The translations under genes and the position numbers were made by a program. From Catonia carolina (lineage: Eukaryota > Arthropoda > Insecta > Hemiptera > Achilidae): a stretch of 64,000 bases of DNA. The stretch spans positions 97,633,969-97,697,968 of the forward strand of contig JAQMRL010000003.1 in assembly GCA_035578175.1 (NCBI GenBank), read 5' to 3'. This document shows, piece after piece, positions 31,180 to 41,891 of this stretch (positions are counted from its first letter, which is position 1; every line of letters begins with the position of its first letter). The notes below the pieces were generated by a model. It did no database searches. It saw nothing but the letters and a program-made list of their open reading frames with translations, and was not told where the DNA came from.

Positions 31180-33819
31180 TCGGAATGGAATAAAGAAAGT
31201 GATCAAGGTAGCCGACCACAGTGACTGAGCAAATAAAAATCTGGTAATAAATATATATTCATTTAATAAATAATAGACAGATTTAATTAGCTACAGCACA
31301 AGCAAGCTCTTGCCTGATGAATTTCCACGTAAAATGACTTTAGTAATTTATATTATATGTGACATAATAGTTCGTAAAGCATGCCAATGCTTTAAGAACT
31401 TTTATTCATCAAGATTAGAGACTTAAAATTGTTAACCAATAACTTGTGTTTTTTGAAACTAATTCAATAAATAGTGTAACAATAATCTGTCACTTAATAA
31501 TATTAAATTAATCTAACAATTTACCAACTGTGATCTTTCAATAAGATATCTACTAATAGAATGCAATGTTTTACGAATTCTGAGATCTAAATAGAAAATG
31601 CCTAATAATGATGTGCACAAGTGTCTAAATGAACTGGCTACCGTGCCTCAAACCATCTTGGTTTTTTTATTAAAATACTTTTACAAACTATAATAACCTC
31701 AGTACATTTTTTGAGTTTTAACCTTTCCGTTAAATTTCGAGAAACTATAATGCTCTAAACGTCACTGTGTTCATGACCTTTACAAAGTGTTTTATGTGTT
31801 TTATTTCGCAAATTGTTGTTCTATAATTTTGTAGCAATAATTTCGTAAAACTTGTTACTTTGATTTTTGTAGTCACTAATACCCTTGGTTGTTAATGTGA
31901 CTTTAAAACATTAAATAAATGTAAAAATATTCTTTAACATTTGGTTTTCGTTTTAATAAAGTTTGTTTTAATTTTTCGATCCAATTAGAGTTTCCTTTTG
32001 TGTTTTTTACCTGAATTTGTTTTACTGACTTGATGGTTTTTATTAAATTCTGGAAAAAGGTAAGGATCTTTGATTTTTTCGTCGTTCATATGTTAAAGGT
32101 TGTAGTATAACAATCATGGAAAAAATTAGATAATGCCTAATTTTATTTTGAAGAAATTTGTAACGATGTTGCCTTACATGAGAAGTATGAACTCAAACAA
32201 AACTGCCCAATTCACTGAAAAAATTTAAGGAATAGATAAAATGTTGACATCATTCAAATTAAATACATGAGAAGTAACAGTTTTGCCAAGTGAGCATTCC
32301 TGCTCTAGCACATCAGGTTTTACTTCGAATAATAATTAATTTATCGGGCTCATAAAATAAAAATGTGGGATACTTGCTTAATTCAGATCTTGCAGCTACC
32401 CTACTCAGTCGGTAGATGCTATAAATAGTAAAATAGCTGACACATAAAAAATAAACACGCCTCTGAGACTACCTATTTAAATTAACATTTACCTAAATTC
32501 CAGAAATACCATAAAGAAGCATCAATTAAATTGAATGGTTGTCATTATGTTCCTTCCTATCAAAAAACAAAAGCTGAAAATACAAAAAGTCTCTCTGAAA
32601 AATATTACGCTCCTAAAAGACTATTAATCGAAAACATCAGTATTTGTTATTAGAAAAAACTAAACTATTGTTTTAAATATTCTATAATTATTCTCCAAAA
32701 AGTTCACTCTAGTAGCACCGGGACCGTTAAAGAAGTACTGGAGAAATCACTAAAATCTAAAATCTATGACAATGTGGAAATTACAACATGGTAAGTGTAC
32801 TTCTTAAAACTAAACAAGTTAGAGAAAGAAGTCAAAGATCGAATAAAAAAAGCAATTAGACAAAGTACTATGTGGCCTGTGCAAATAAATTCACGCAATT
32901 AGTCCTCAGCGACATGTCTCCTGTCCCCAGAAAAAATATATTCCTAAAAAATTGTTCAGTCAATAAATTTAAACTTTAAATATTCCATAGTTGCAACAAA
33001 AATGAAAAGCCAACATCGTGATTGTAGTTGGTCATAAAGTGGGGTGATCGCGTAAAATGACAAAACTACACAGGCCTTACATAAAATAAAATCAATTTTT
33101 TTTTAAATTGGTTTTAATTAGGGGTGATCGCTTGGTAATGGTGGAGTAAATACACACATACTGTACACACAATTCAATTATTTAAAATTTGTTTTTTTCA
33201 AAAATTTATTAATCCATTGTTACAACACTCGTTTGGCAAATAATTCAGCACAGTATAGTATCACAAGATTGTAAAAACGACCGGATAGAACTCAGAAATA
33301 AGCATGTGTTAACCGTTTTGCGACTGATAGATTTTAGTATAATAACTCTAGCATCACTAATCCTAAGATCCCGCCGATGGACTTGGTTTCTTTTATCCGT
33401 CTTTTTTCCAAAAAATTTAAAACTTTTATGAGACGCTAAGAAAACTTTGAGGGATGTTTTAAAAACACAAACATGACACTCCGTTTTCTTTTACGCAAGT
33501 TGCAGCAAATTTACGAAGAATCGGTTGTAATTAATGCTAAGTTACGTATTTGTCAAAATTTGGCAACAAAAAATATTTTTTAGTCTGGTTTTACAGAAAA
33601 TTGTCTAGCAAAAAATTTTATATATCAAACGACCTAATTTATTGTATAAAAAAACGAAGGAAGTCGCAACCATAAGTGAGAGTCAAGTGAATGTGGAAGT
33701 TTGTGGTAAAAGGAAGCAAAAACTCCTCTCTTTGAACTGATGTCATTGATTCATTCCTACAGTTATTTATATGATGTATGATATTATATGAAAGCTCGGA
33801 ATTTTGTAAATACGTGCAT
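31180..33819 (+). other. 3' flank of gene A
   Basis: AT-rich, with the poly(A) signal at 31232-31237 and no further coding signal. Parts recur in copy B and in copy C (32460-33225 matches 56331-59345 apart from insertions in C). No gene recognised. Confidence 0.6.
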
Positions 33820-34833
33820 ACAGGGTGATTCATGAAGTTCTCCCCCCACTTCTACAGCACATTGTACTAGTAAAAATAATGAAAAAATGTTATATAAACA
33901 TAGGTCCGAAAACGCTTCGTTAGCGAGTTACAGCTAGCGAAAGTTTCGCCTGGATTTCAGTTCACCAGGTGAAATGAGGTCTTCCTGGAATTGTGGTAAG
34001 GTAGATTAAGGGGCAAATTCAATCATTTCTTATGGTTTTTGATCTGATAAATTGAATAAAACAGGTCCCAGATCTGTAAGTTAAATAGTTTTTAAGAAAA
34101 CCAGTGTCAAATGCAAAAAATGGAGTGAAAAACTTATTTTTTCATCTTTGGGCAAGGATAACTGTGTTATTTCACCAAGAAACAGTTAAAATTTTTCAAT
34201 AAAACATGTAGAAAATTTTATTCTGAACAAACCGGTGTAAATTAAGTACACAGAAAGCGAATAGATGTTTGATTAAATGAGTTTTTATTCATAAGAGTAC
34301 AAAGTAAAATTAACCGGAAAAACTAAAATGAAAAAATGTGTTTTTTTCACTCCATTTTTTTGCATTTGACACTGGTTTTCTCAAAAACTATTCGCTTTCT
34401 GTGTACTTTATTTACACCGGTTTGTTCAGAATAAAATTTTCTACATTTTTTATTGAAAATTTTTAACTGTTTCTTGGTGAAATAACAAAGTTATTCTTGC
34501 CCAAAGATGAAAAAATGTGATTTTCACTCCATTTTTTGCATTTGACACTGGTTTTCTCAAAAACTATTTAACTTACAGTTCTGGGACCTGTTTTATTCAA
34601 TTTATCAGATCAAAAACCATAAGAAATGATTGAATTCGCCCCTTAATCTACCTTACCACAATTCCAGGAAGACCTCATTTCACCTGGTGAACTGAAATCC
34701 AGGCGAAACTTTCGCTAGCTGTAACTCGCTAACGAAGCGTTTTCGGACCTATGTTTATATAACATTTTTTCATTATTTTTACTAGTACAATGTGCTGTAG
34801 AAGTGGGGGGAGAACTTCATGAATCACCCTGTA
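33820..34833. mobile_element. 1-kb foldback element with 13-bp target duplication
   Basis: ACAGGGTGATTCATGAAG at the left is matched by CTTCATGAATCACCCTGT at the right. The arms (33820 to about 34268 and about 34390-34833) are near-perfect reverse complements around a loop that repeats part of the arm. TAAATACGTGCAT flanks both sides (33807-33819 and 34834-34846). Copy B has the uninterrupted site, so the insertion came after or outside that copy. No ORF with a domain. Confidence 0.85.
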
Positions 34834-35431
34834 TAAATACGTGCATTATAAATAGAAAAGATAAAGTAGAACACCTTAGTTTCATTGTGAAGAAGTACTA
34901 TCTGAAAACTGGCTATTCTACGAATCTCAGAGAGTTTGTTCCCTTTTTCAGGTTATATTCATTTCAATTTGTTTTCAAGCAAAATTATTGAACAATATAC
35001 CTACCGCTACTATTTATGCTTTCAAACGCGGTTATTACTCTATTTTTAGATGAGATTCGGCGTTTACACGGTTTTCTTTATTTAAAAGAAAATCGGAATT
35101 CTGTGGTACTACAATATTTACAAATCAATAGGAAATTTCCCACTATTCGGATTGTGTTTATAAATAGCTTAATTTTTTCCTAACACATTCAGCTACTATT
35201 TAACTATAGCGTTTACTGGTGTGCGCTTGCATTGACCTTCACTATTACACAAACTTTTGAGTACTGACACACTGGTCATCATCTAACAACAATATAATGG
35301 CTTTTTTATGTTTTGGGTATCCCTCATTCTAACCTAGGCTAATATTCCAAAAAAAGTAATGTTTGTTTGTTGGTAAAGGTAATCTCAGAAACCACTGAAC
35401 CGATTTAAAAAATTTTTCGTTATTGAAAAGT
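34834..35431 (+). other. Remainder of copy A
   Basis: Matches copy B 50610-51218 closely. No coding signal recognised. Confidence 0.6.
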
Positions 35432-35607
35432 GTTGTTGTTTTTGGTCATCAGCCGAAAGGCTGGTTTGAACCGTTAGAGGTTTTACTAAGTAAAACTAGG
35501 AGTGAGGCGGTTTACAATTGCCTTCCTCATTGAGTGGATAAGTTAGCTCATCAGCATGCCGGGCCTTCTGAAAAGCACATATCTTCCACTCTGCAAATGA
35601 CACATTT
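35432..35607 (-). mobile_element. SINE, 3' part (3'-hairpin family)
   Basis: Minus-strand orientation. It has the hairpin at 35450-35463 and the shared blocks AGAGGTTTTACTAAGTAAAA and AAGCACATATCTTCCACTCT; its SINE-5' half is lost after about 35607. Confidence 0.7.
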
Positions 35608-35639
35608 TAGCTTTAAAACATTTCGTTTAGTTTTATTTA

Positions 35640-35705
35640 TTTTTTTCGGTTTAATGTTCGACTGTTTTACAATTACTGCTAATGCAGACGGTAGTTTTTC
35701 TTAAG
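35640..35705 (-). repeat. tRNA-derived SINE 3' remnant
   Basis: The minus strand gives GCATTAGCAGTAATTG then AAAACAGTCGAACATTAAA plus A-tail, as in the SINE copies at 24560-24625 and 24765-24930. Confidence 0.5.
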
Positions 35706-35871
35706 GTTAAAAAAAATTTATATCATTATTTTTACTATGATTCATTATTATTACAAAAAAAATTAAAATAAAATAAATAAAATATTGAAAATTAAATTGT
35801 TTGAATTTATTTTTTATTTTATCTAAAAATTTAAAATAAACAATTTTATACTTAAGCTATTTTATATTGTA

Positions 35872-35873
35872 TG

Positions 35874-35929
<56 letters not shown>

Positions 35930-35937
35930 TATTATTT
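35872..35937. repeat. (ATT)n microsatellite
   Basis: About 20 ATT units with one C interruption, in very AT-rich surroundings (35700-36280) where nothing else is recognised. Confidence 0.95.
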
Positions 35938-36282
35938 AATGATTAATAGCTTAGGTCTAATAGGTACTTAAATTTAGCGTCCCTACAATAATTTGGGTAA
36001 AAACAACGAAAGATTTTATCCTACATTTTATCTGTATATTTTTTTTTTGATACAATTATTGTTTAATTAAGTAAATAACATGTATTTAAATAAAATAATG
36101 TAGTCTTTAGGTATAGTTGATAAACATTTTTAGAAAATGTAAGATCAAGATTCATATAAATTAAAAGTCCTGAGCGTTTCGGAAAATATGTAACTTCCAT
36201 AAAAACAAAAAGTAAATTTAACCGAGTCAATATATAACTAATTATATTTTATATACGTATTTTTAAACAAGAAGATAAAATA

Positions 36283-37605
36283 CGAGGGTAAGTCAAATAT
36301 TTTCCGGAATTTAGTTATATTTTTGTTATGTTAGCAGTACTGTCGTTTTGCGTTGATGACGCATGCTTTGTTTATTTGTGGTTATATGTATGCAAGTTTC
36401 AAGCTGCTAGGTTAGTTACGTTATCCGTGTCGTGCTGTCAATCATGGCTGCTCTCCACTTCTATTTGCAGCAAAGAAGTGCAACGTTCAGTGATCCGTTT
36501 TTTTTTTGTGGTCCGAAGGTGTATCAGGAGCCGAAATTCAAAGAAGACTTTCGATACAGTATGGGAACAGTATTTTGTCACAACGGAGTGTCTACGAATG
36601 GATTGAAAATTTCAAAAATGGTCGCTGGCAAGATTAAGGAGCCTGACGACCGAATACCGCCGTAAATGAAGAAAACATTGAGCGTTCACGTGAAATGATT
36701 CCCTTAGACAGACGAGTAACTATTAACGAAGTGGCACATCGTCTGCAAATTAGCCATGGTTCTGCCTACGAAATCATTTGGTTCACACTTGGGTTTCATA
36801 AAGTTTGTGCAAGATGGGTCTCAAAACAACTGACACTGTTGCATAAACAAACGCGTTTGGCCATCTGCAAAATCATTTGAATCGCTATGGTAACAACCGG
36901 GACAACTTCTTAGACAGGATCATTACTGTTGACGAAATATTGATCCATCATTACGAGCTGGAAAGTAAACGGCAGAGTATGGAATGGAAACAACCAAATT
37001 CGCTGTGCAAGAAAAAATTCAAGACCCAACCTTCCGCAGGAAAACTGATGCTTACCGTTTTTTGGGACTCACAAGGTCCAGTACTTGAACATTATCAGGA
37101 AAGGGGCAGAACAATAAATAGTATACGTTACAGTGAGATGCTTACTGCCAAGCTAAAGCCTGCAATTCGAAGCAAACGCCAAGGACTGCTGTCAAAAGGT
37201 GTTGTGTTGTTGCACGACAACAACCGTCCGCATACTGCTGCCCACACTGCTGAAACGGTCCAGAAACTCAATTTTTAAGTACTGGCTCATCATCCATGTA
37301 GTCCCGATCTTGCTTCTTCTGATTATCACTTCTTCACTCCTGATTATCATTTTGGTCTATTCAAAGAGGCATTAAGGGGCCGTCGATTTACCTTGGACGA
37401 AGCATTGAAGGAAGCGGTGCATTCCTGGCTCGCATCTCAACCAAAAACCTTCTTTTATGAGGGCATCAGGAAACTTGAACAACGATGGACCAAGTGCGTT
37501 CAAAAGCAAAGGGACTATGTCGAAAAATGTTGTACTTGTAAGTTTCCTTTTTTATTACAATAAAATTTTATAACTACATTGCGGATAATAATTAACTTAC
37601 CCTCG
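36283..37605 (+). mobile_element. Dead mariner element
   Basis: Inverted ends CGAGGGTAAGT at 36283 and ACTTACCCTCG-type at 37605 are flanked by TA on both sides; 1323 bp, the normal mariner size. It carries a complete but broken transposase gene. Confidence 0.88.
36440..37555 (+). pseudogene. mariner transposase pseudogene
   Basis: Reads in several frames. The N-terminal helix-turn-helix shows SVYEWIENFKNGRWQD followed by a stop. Then come REMIPLDRRVTINEVAHRLQ, the first catalytic region ITVDEILIHHYE, WDSQGPVLEHY, and the second acid in LLHDNNRPHTAAH. The third is in another frame (PDLASSDYHFF), with a small tandem duplication that repeats DYHF. The D,D34D layout is recognisable, but frameshifts and stops leave no functional protein. 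Confidence 0.85.
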
Positions 37606-38599
37606 TAGTAATAAAAAAACAAATACAGTACCGAATAATAAATCTAGATTATATTTGTTTTTCTTTTTGAAAAAAATGTAATGTAACACTGAATTAAGTA
37701 AACGAGAATTACAATGTAATTACACATCGGGTTTTGCTTTCCCAAAAATGTAACTTCCACTGTAATAATTTAAACGCGTTAAGACTTGTTTTTGATATTT
37801 TAATTTAGTTGAAAGTTTTCGTCATTTTTCAAAAATAGACAATATGATATTTATAAACTAAACTATCCATAAATTTATAATAAATGAACTATAATAATAT
37901 TGTATAATAATAATATTAATTAAAGTAAATAAAATTATGAAATTTCTAAAATATTTTAAGTTTCTTGTCGCCACCGGCTCGTTGTAGCACAATTTGTAGA
38001 GCTGTCATAGGACCGGCCGAAGAGGCGGGGCATCTGGCGGCGTAGTTAAAAAATAAAGAAATATTTTTTTCCTGCATCCAGGAGACTCCAAACGGAGTGT
38101 AGGACATGTCAAGATAAAACTGATAAACTGAAAGTTTATCACCAATGATAAATTCATCACTTACCACGAAAAAATTGTTTTTGCTACTGCTTACTTCAAT
38201 AGGCTTGTCATGAACCCCATTGAATCAAATATCACACAAAAAAAAATCAAAAAATCAATCAAACACAATGATAAATTCATCACTTACCAATAATTTTTTT
38301 CTGCTATTGCTTAACACAGTACACTTGTCATAAACCCCTTTGTATCAAATAGTACAAAATATTTGTTTAATTAAAAGTTTAATACTTTTCAACCAAAACT
38401 TTTTAGAAAGGAATTCGTGCTCACTGTAAAATGTTTCATCAATCAAATATTGTTTTAGCTTTTTTTAGACTGGCTTAAAAAGTCACAACTTTTTAAACCT
38501 TGTGGCAATTTTTTGATGTATTTTCTAACTGCATAAGTTGGTTTTTGTTCAAACAATTTAGTGTTGTGATTAGCAACATAATAATCGATTCTGTTTTTT
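37606..38599. other. AT-rich stretch with a GC-rich patch and a 123-bp tandem pair
   Basis: A short GC-rich patch at about 37970-38050 (minus-strand open frame with CPASSAGPMTALQIVLQ) has no recognised origin. Units at 38143-38265 and 38266-38352 share AATGATAAATTCATCACTTA and CTTGTCAT. This may be the 3' region of the LINE fragment that follows. Confidence 0.5.
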
Positions 38600-39483
38600 G
38601 TGTAGTGGTTGTGAACATCTCAATTCTGTAAAAAGGTATTTTTATTTACGTACATTATCAATTCAAAAATGTACAAAGAAGGAACTGTGAGTAATTGCAG
38701 CTCTTTAAATAGTGATCTGCATGAGGAAACATGGTTGACTCCCATCATATACCTAACAGCTTTTTTCTGTATTTTAAAAACTGATTCCATGTTACCCTGT
38801 GATGAATTACCCCATACTAATACAGCATACCTGATATGAGATAAAATTAAACCATGATAAGTTGCTATAAGCAATTTTTTATCATTTAATCTGGCAATTT
38901 GTTTTAATGCAAATACCCCAGATGATATTTAACCACAAATTTGATGGGTGTAATAATCCCACGATAGGGTCCTATCTAGTGACACTCCTAGAAACTTCAC
39001 TGTTTGCACATGATCTAGGATATTATTTTGTATAAAGACATCCACTTCTCTGTTTTCCCTTACATTGTGTTTGTTTTTGAACTGTAAGTGCTGACACTTT
39101 TTCCCATTAAATGTTAACATTAATTCATTCAGAAATTGGACTACAGATTCTATGCTAATATGTGTATTTACTTCGAGACTATCTACCAGTAAACTTTTGT
39201 TTCTGATTGAAGTGTCATCAGCAAACAATAAGTTCTACTATTGGGTAAGATTTCTGGTAATCTATTTATATACAAAAAAAACAAAATGGGACCTAAAATT
39301 GAACCCTGTGGAACACCAGCTTTGACATACACGTTTTCAGACAACATTTTTGTAAGTTTCCCCCTAACTACTCTAGTTATTTCTACGCACTGTACTCTAC
39401 CTACCAGATAAGACTGAAACCATTTAAGTTCTACGTCCCTAATACCTAATGACTCTAACATTTTCAACAAGACTTCTTGATCA
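38600..39483 (-). pseudogene. Jockey/CR1-type LINE reverse transcriptase fragment
   Basis: The minus strand encodes, across frameshifts, WFQSYLVGRVQCVEI, the RT motif AGVPQGSILGPILFFLYIN, the catalytic FADDTS, VKFLGVSLDRTLSW and the C-terminal IRYAVLVWGNSS / IQKKAVRYMMG. The 5' half of the element is absent. It differs from the RTE-like copies (GVPQGSILGP instead of GVRQGC.LSPLLF). The domain order is normal. Confidence 0.8.
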
Positions 39484-39860
39484 ACACATGATGATTGGGG
39501 AAGCCTTCGCCGCTACCTCAAAGTGGAGCAGCCGCCGGAAAGCGAAAGGAATGAGCAATCATTTCTCTTCTCCGTATCGATCTCCTTTACGGATGGAATT
39601 AATAATGTTTGATCACCTTCTCAACTAACGCATTCGCTGATACCTCAGATACATCTTGCCACTTGGCACACGCACTGTGAGAGGTGTGACAGCTGCGCTA
39701 TCTATCGGCAGCAAAAGTAGTAAAAGCAGCGACCGGCGTAAAAGTAGTACAGATTCAATCTTTGTGTCTTTTTTGAATTGGTGACTCTTATGTCAAAATA
39801 TCCGTTACTGTAAAATGAGTGAACATTTATCTAGGATTAGTTAGCATGAGAAGTTCTATA
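39484..39860. other. Unassigned stretch
   Basis: Slightly GC-richer than its surroundings (for example GTGGAGCAGCCGCCGGAAAG near 39522). No domain or repeat boundary recognised. Confidence 0.4.
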
Positions 39861-40810
39861 GGGTGATTCAAAAAGAGCGCCGGTTTTGATATATCAAATT
39901 AAGAGATTTATTTTATTGAAAAACTGAAAATAAATACATCAACAAGTTCATCTTTCCTTCCGATTTTATGTATGAAAAATGATGTCATGCATGTGTCCTC
40001 CTCTACTGCGCTGGCACGCATCAACTCTGTCCATGAAATTGGATATTACTGCACGACAAGTTTCGACTTCCATTTGCCCAATAACCCGTCGAATATCCTC
40101 CTTCAAGTCATTGATGTTTCGGGGTTTATTGGCATACACCAATGACTTCAGATGACCCCAAAGATGAAAGTCACAAGGCGTCAAGTCACTCGACCTTGGT
40201 GGCCATTGATGGTCGGAATTACGAGAAATGATGCGATCCTGGAACCGTTCACGGAGCAACAACATTGTTTCTCGTGCAGCAACTGAATTTTATACGGATG
40301 ATATTGGAGATCGTACCGAAGAATTCTCCGTACAGAAGAACATCGTAAACCCAATTGTTGAGAACGGCGACGTATTGATTTTGCTGGGCTAACAGCCACA
40401 CTGTCACGAACCAACGCAACGTTCTGCTCAGTTCGGCCAGAACGACGACGTCCAGAACTTTTAAGGTCGACTGTTGAACCCGTCTCAAAAAACTTTTTCA
40501 TGAGCCTGCGAACTGTTGATTCATTCGGTGCTTCATTACGTCCTAGAGTACCGCGAAGTCGCCTGACAGTAGCCGCATAACTCTCTCCACTCTGGTAAAA
40601 TGTTTTGACGATTAATACTCGTTGTGCAATAGTAAACTTCTCCATGGTTAGACACAGACTGCGAGAGTACTACACTGCGAACAAGAGAAACTACAACTGA
40701 ATCGTCAATCGGAATGTTCTCCAAAATAGAAATGAGGTCTAACAATGTTGCCAACCGATAAACAAAAATTTACCAGCCGTTTAAAAACCGGCGCTCTTTT
40801 TGAATCACCC
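39861..40810 (-). mobile_element. Internally deleted DUF4817-type Tc1/mariner-like element
   Basis: A 27-bp perfect inverted repeat beginning GGGTGATTCAAAAAGAGCGC bounds 950 bp. The flanks do not form a clean TA duplication. It carries both ends of a transposase gene but not the catalytic middle. Confidence 0.85.
39966..40645 (-). pseudogene. Deleted transposase gene with N-terminal DUF4817-like helix-turn-helix
   Basis: The N-terminal part (40645 down to about 40265) reads MEKFTIAQRVLIVKTFYQSG, NESTVRRLMKKFFETGS and QQLGLRCSSVRRILRYDL, two DNA-binding helix-turn-helix regions. A frame change near 40260 joins it to the C-terminal part: WPPRSSDLTPCDFHLWGHLK, NDLKEDIRRVIGQ and RVDACQRSRGGHMHDIIF. 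Only the last catalytic acid region remains; the first two acidic motifs are deleted. It cannot be an active enzyme. Confidence 0.8.
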
Positions 40811-41880
40811 GTTATTTAACTAGGAGTTAGAAAATACCAAAAAAGAAAACAGTTTAGGAAGGCGGCATTTCTTTGACATGGTTTAAAATAATATTAAAAC
40901 GATATTTTAATGATTATTTAGTATTTTAATATTAATATTAATATTTATAATTATTAATATTTGATTTAATTTTTATTTTATTAATTGATTTTGATTATTA
41001 TTTTTATTGATTATCATTTTCTATATTTTAAAGTTATAAAATATTTTTTTAAATATTAAAAAAAACTATTTAAAATTAAAATTTTGCTTTCTTGCCTGCA
41101 AATCGCCTCCTGGTTTACTTTATTTTTATTACAAGAACCTTAAGATACTTAGAATAGGGATTAACATAAGAATACTTGACTATTCCCCAAATAAAGTCAG
41201 AATCTAGTGGATATTTGAAATTTATCAGGGTTGGAACAAGTATCTGATCTGCTAAAAATTAGAGAATAACTTCAAATTTAAAACACTCGACCGTGTTTTG
41301 CCATTTTTCTTTCGAAAAAATTCGCCCAAGTGAATCAACTGGAATAAAACTAAGTAATTGCTGTTCTATGATCTAATGAACATAAAACCAAGGTACCTTC
41401 CCGCAGACTCAAAGAAAGATGTTTTAGTCTCAATTAACGTGAGCTACATTACTCAAGTAATGTTGACAATGTTTTTGTTCCTAGTACAAAACAGATCAAT
41501 TTTCCCCCAAAATATTATCTTCCGTAAGACCTTTCAGGTTTAAATTGGTCGCTAGTCGCCAGATGCCAGGCCAGATGATGGAGGCACTCATTTAGCACAA
41601 GCTAAATATCAAAAATAAAACTCAAGGTGGTAAGTGTTAGGATTTCCAGAAAGCAGTCGGTTCCAGGAGTAGCAGTCTGCAGAAAAAAAACCTAACTATT
41701 TCATTTACACATCTGGGTTGCAGGGAGGACACTTACACTTGGACACATACGACATTTTAAAAAATTCAGTTTTAAGTTTTTAAATCATATTAAAATCCTG
41801 GATGCATAAGAAACCCCGTTTTACAAACAACGGTATATTCAAATCATTTACCTAACTAAATTAAATAATTAATTGTATGT
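40811..41880. other. AT-rich intergenic stretch
   Basis: No coding or repeat signal I can support. The region 40900-41060 is almost pure A/T. Confidence 0.5.
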
Positions 41881-41891
41881 ATAACATTATA

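Larger units (their letters stand above)
28603..35607 (+). repeat. Segmental duplication copy A
   Basis: Shares almost its whole length, in order and orientation, with 45239-54113. Matching landmarks are ACAAACAAAATTCTGGTTAC at the start, all gene exons, the LINE scraps in the second intron, 3' flanks such as CTCTAAACGTCACTGTGTTC, and the terminal SINE. Copy A uniquely contains the foldback element 33820-34833. It keeps about 700 bp (about 32735-33455) that copy B lacks. Confidence 0.9.

Noticed and set aside
35877..35937. CRISPR-like array
   Set aside because: It is a simple ATT microsatellite with no spacers; no CRISPR or prokaryotic feature occurs in the window.
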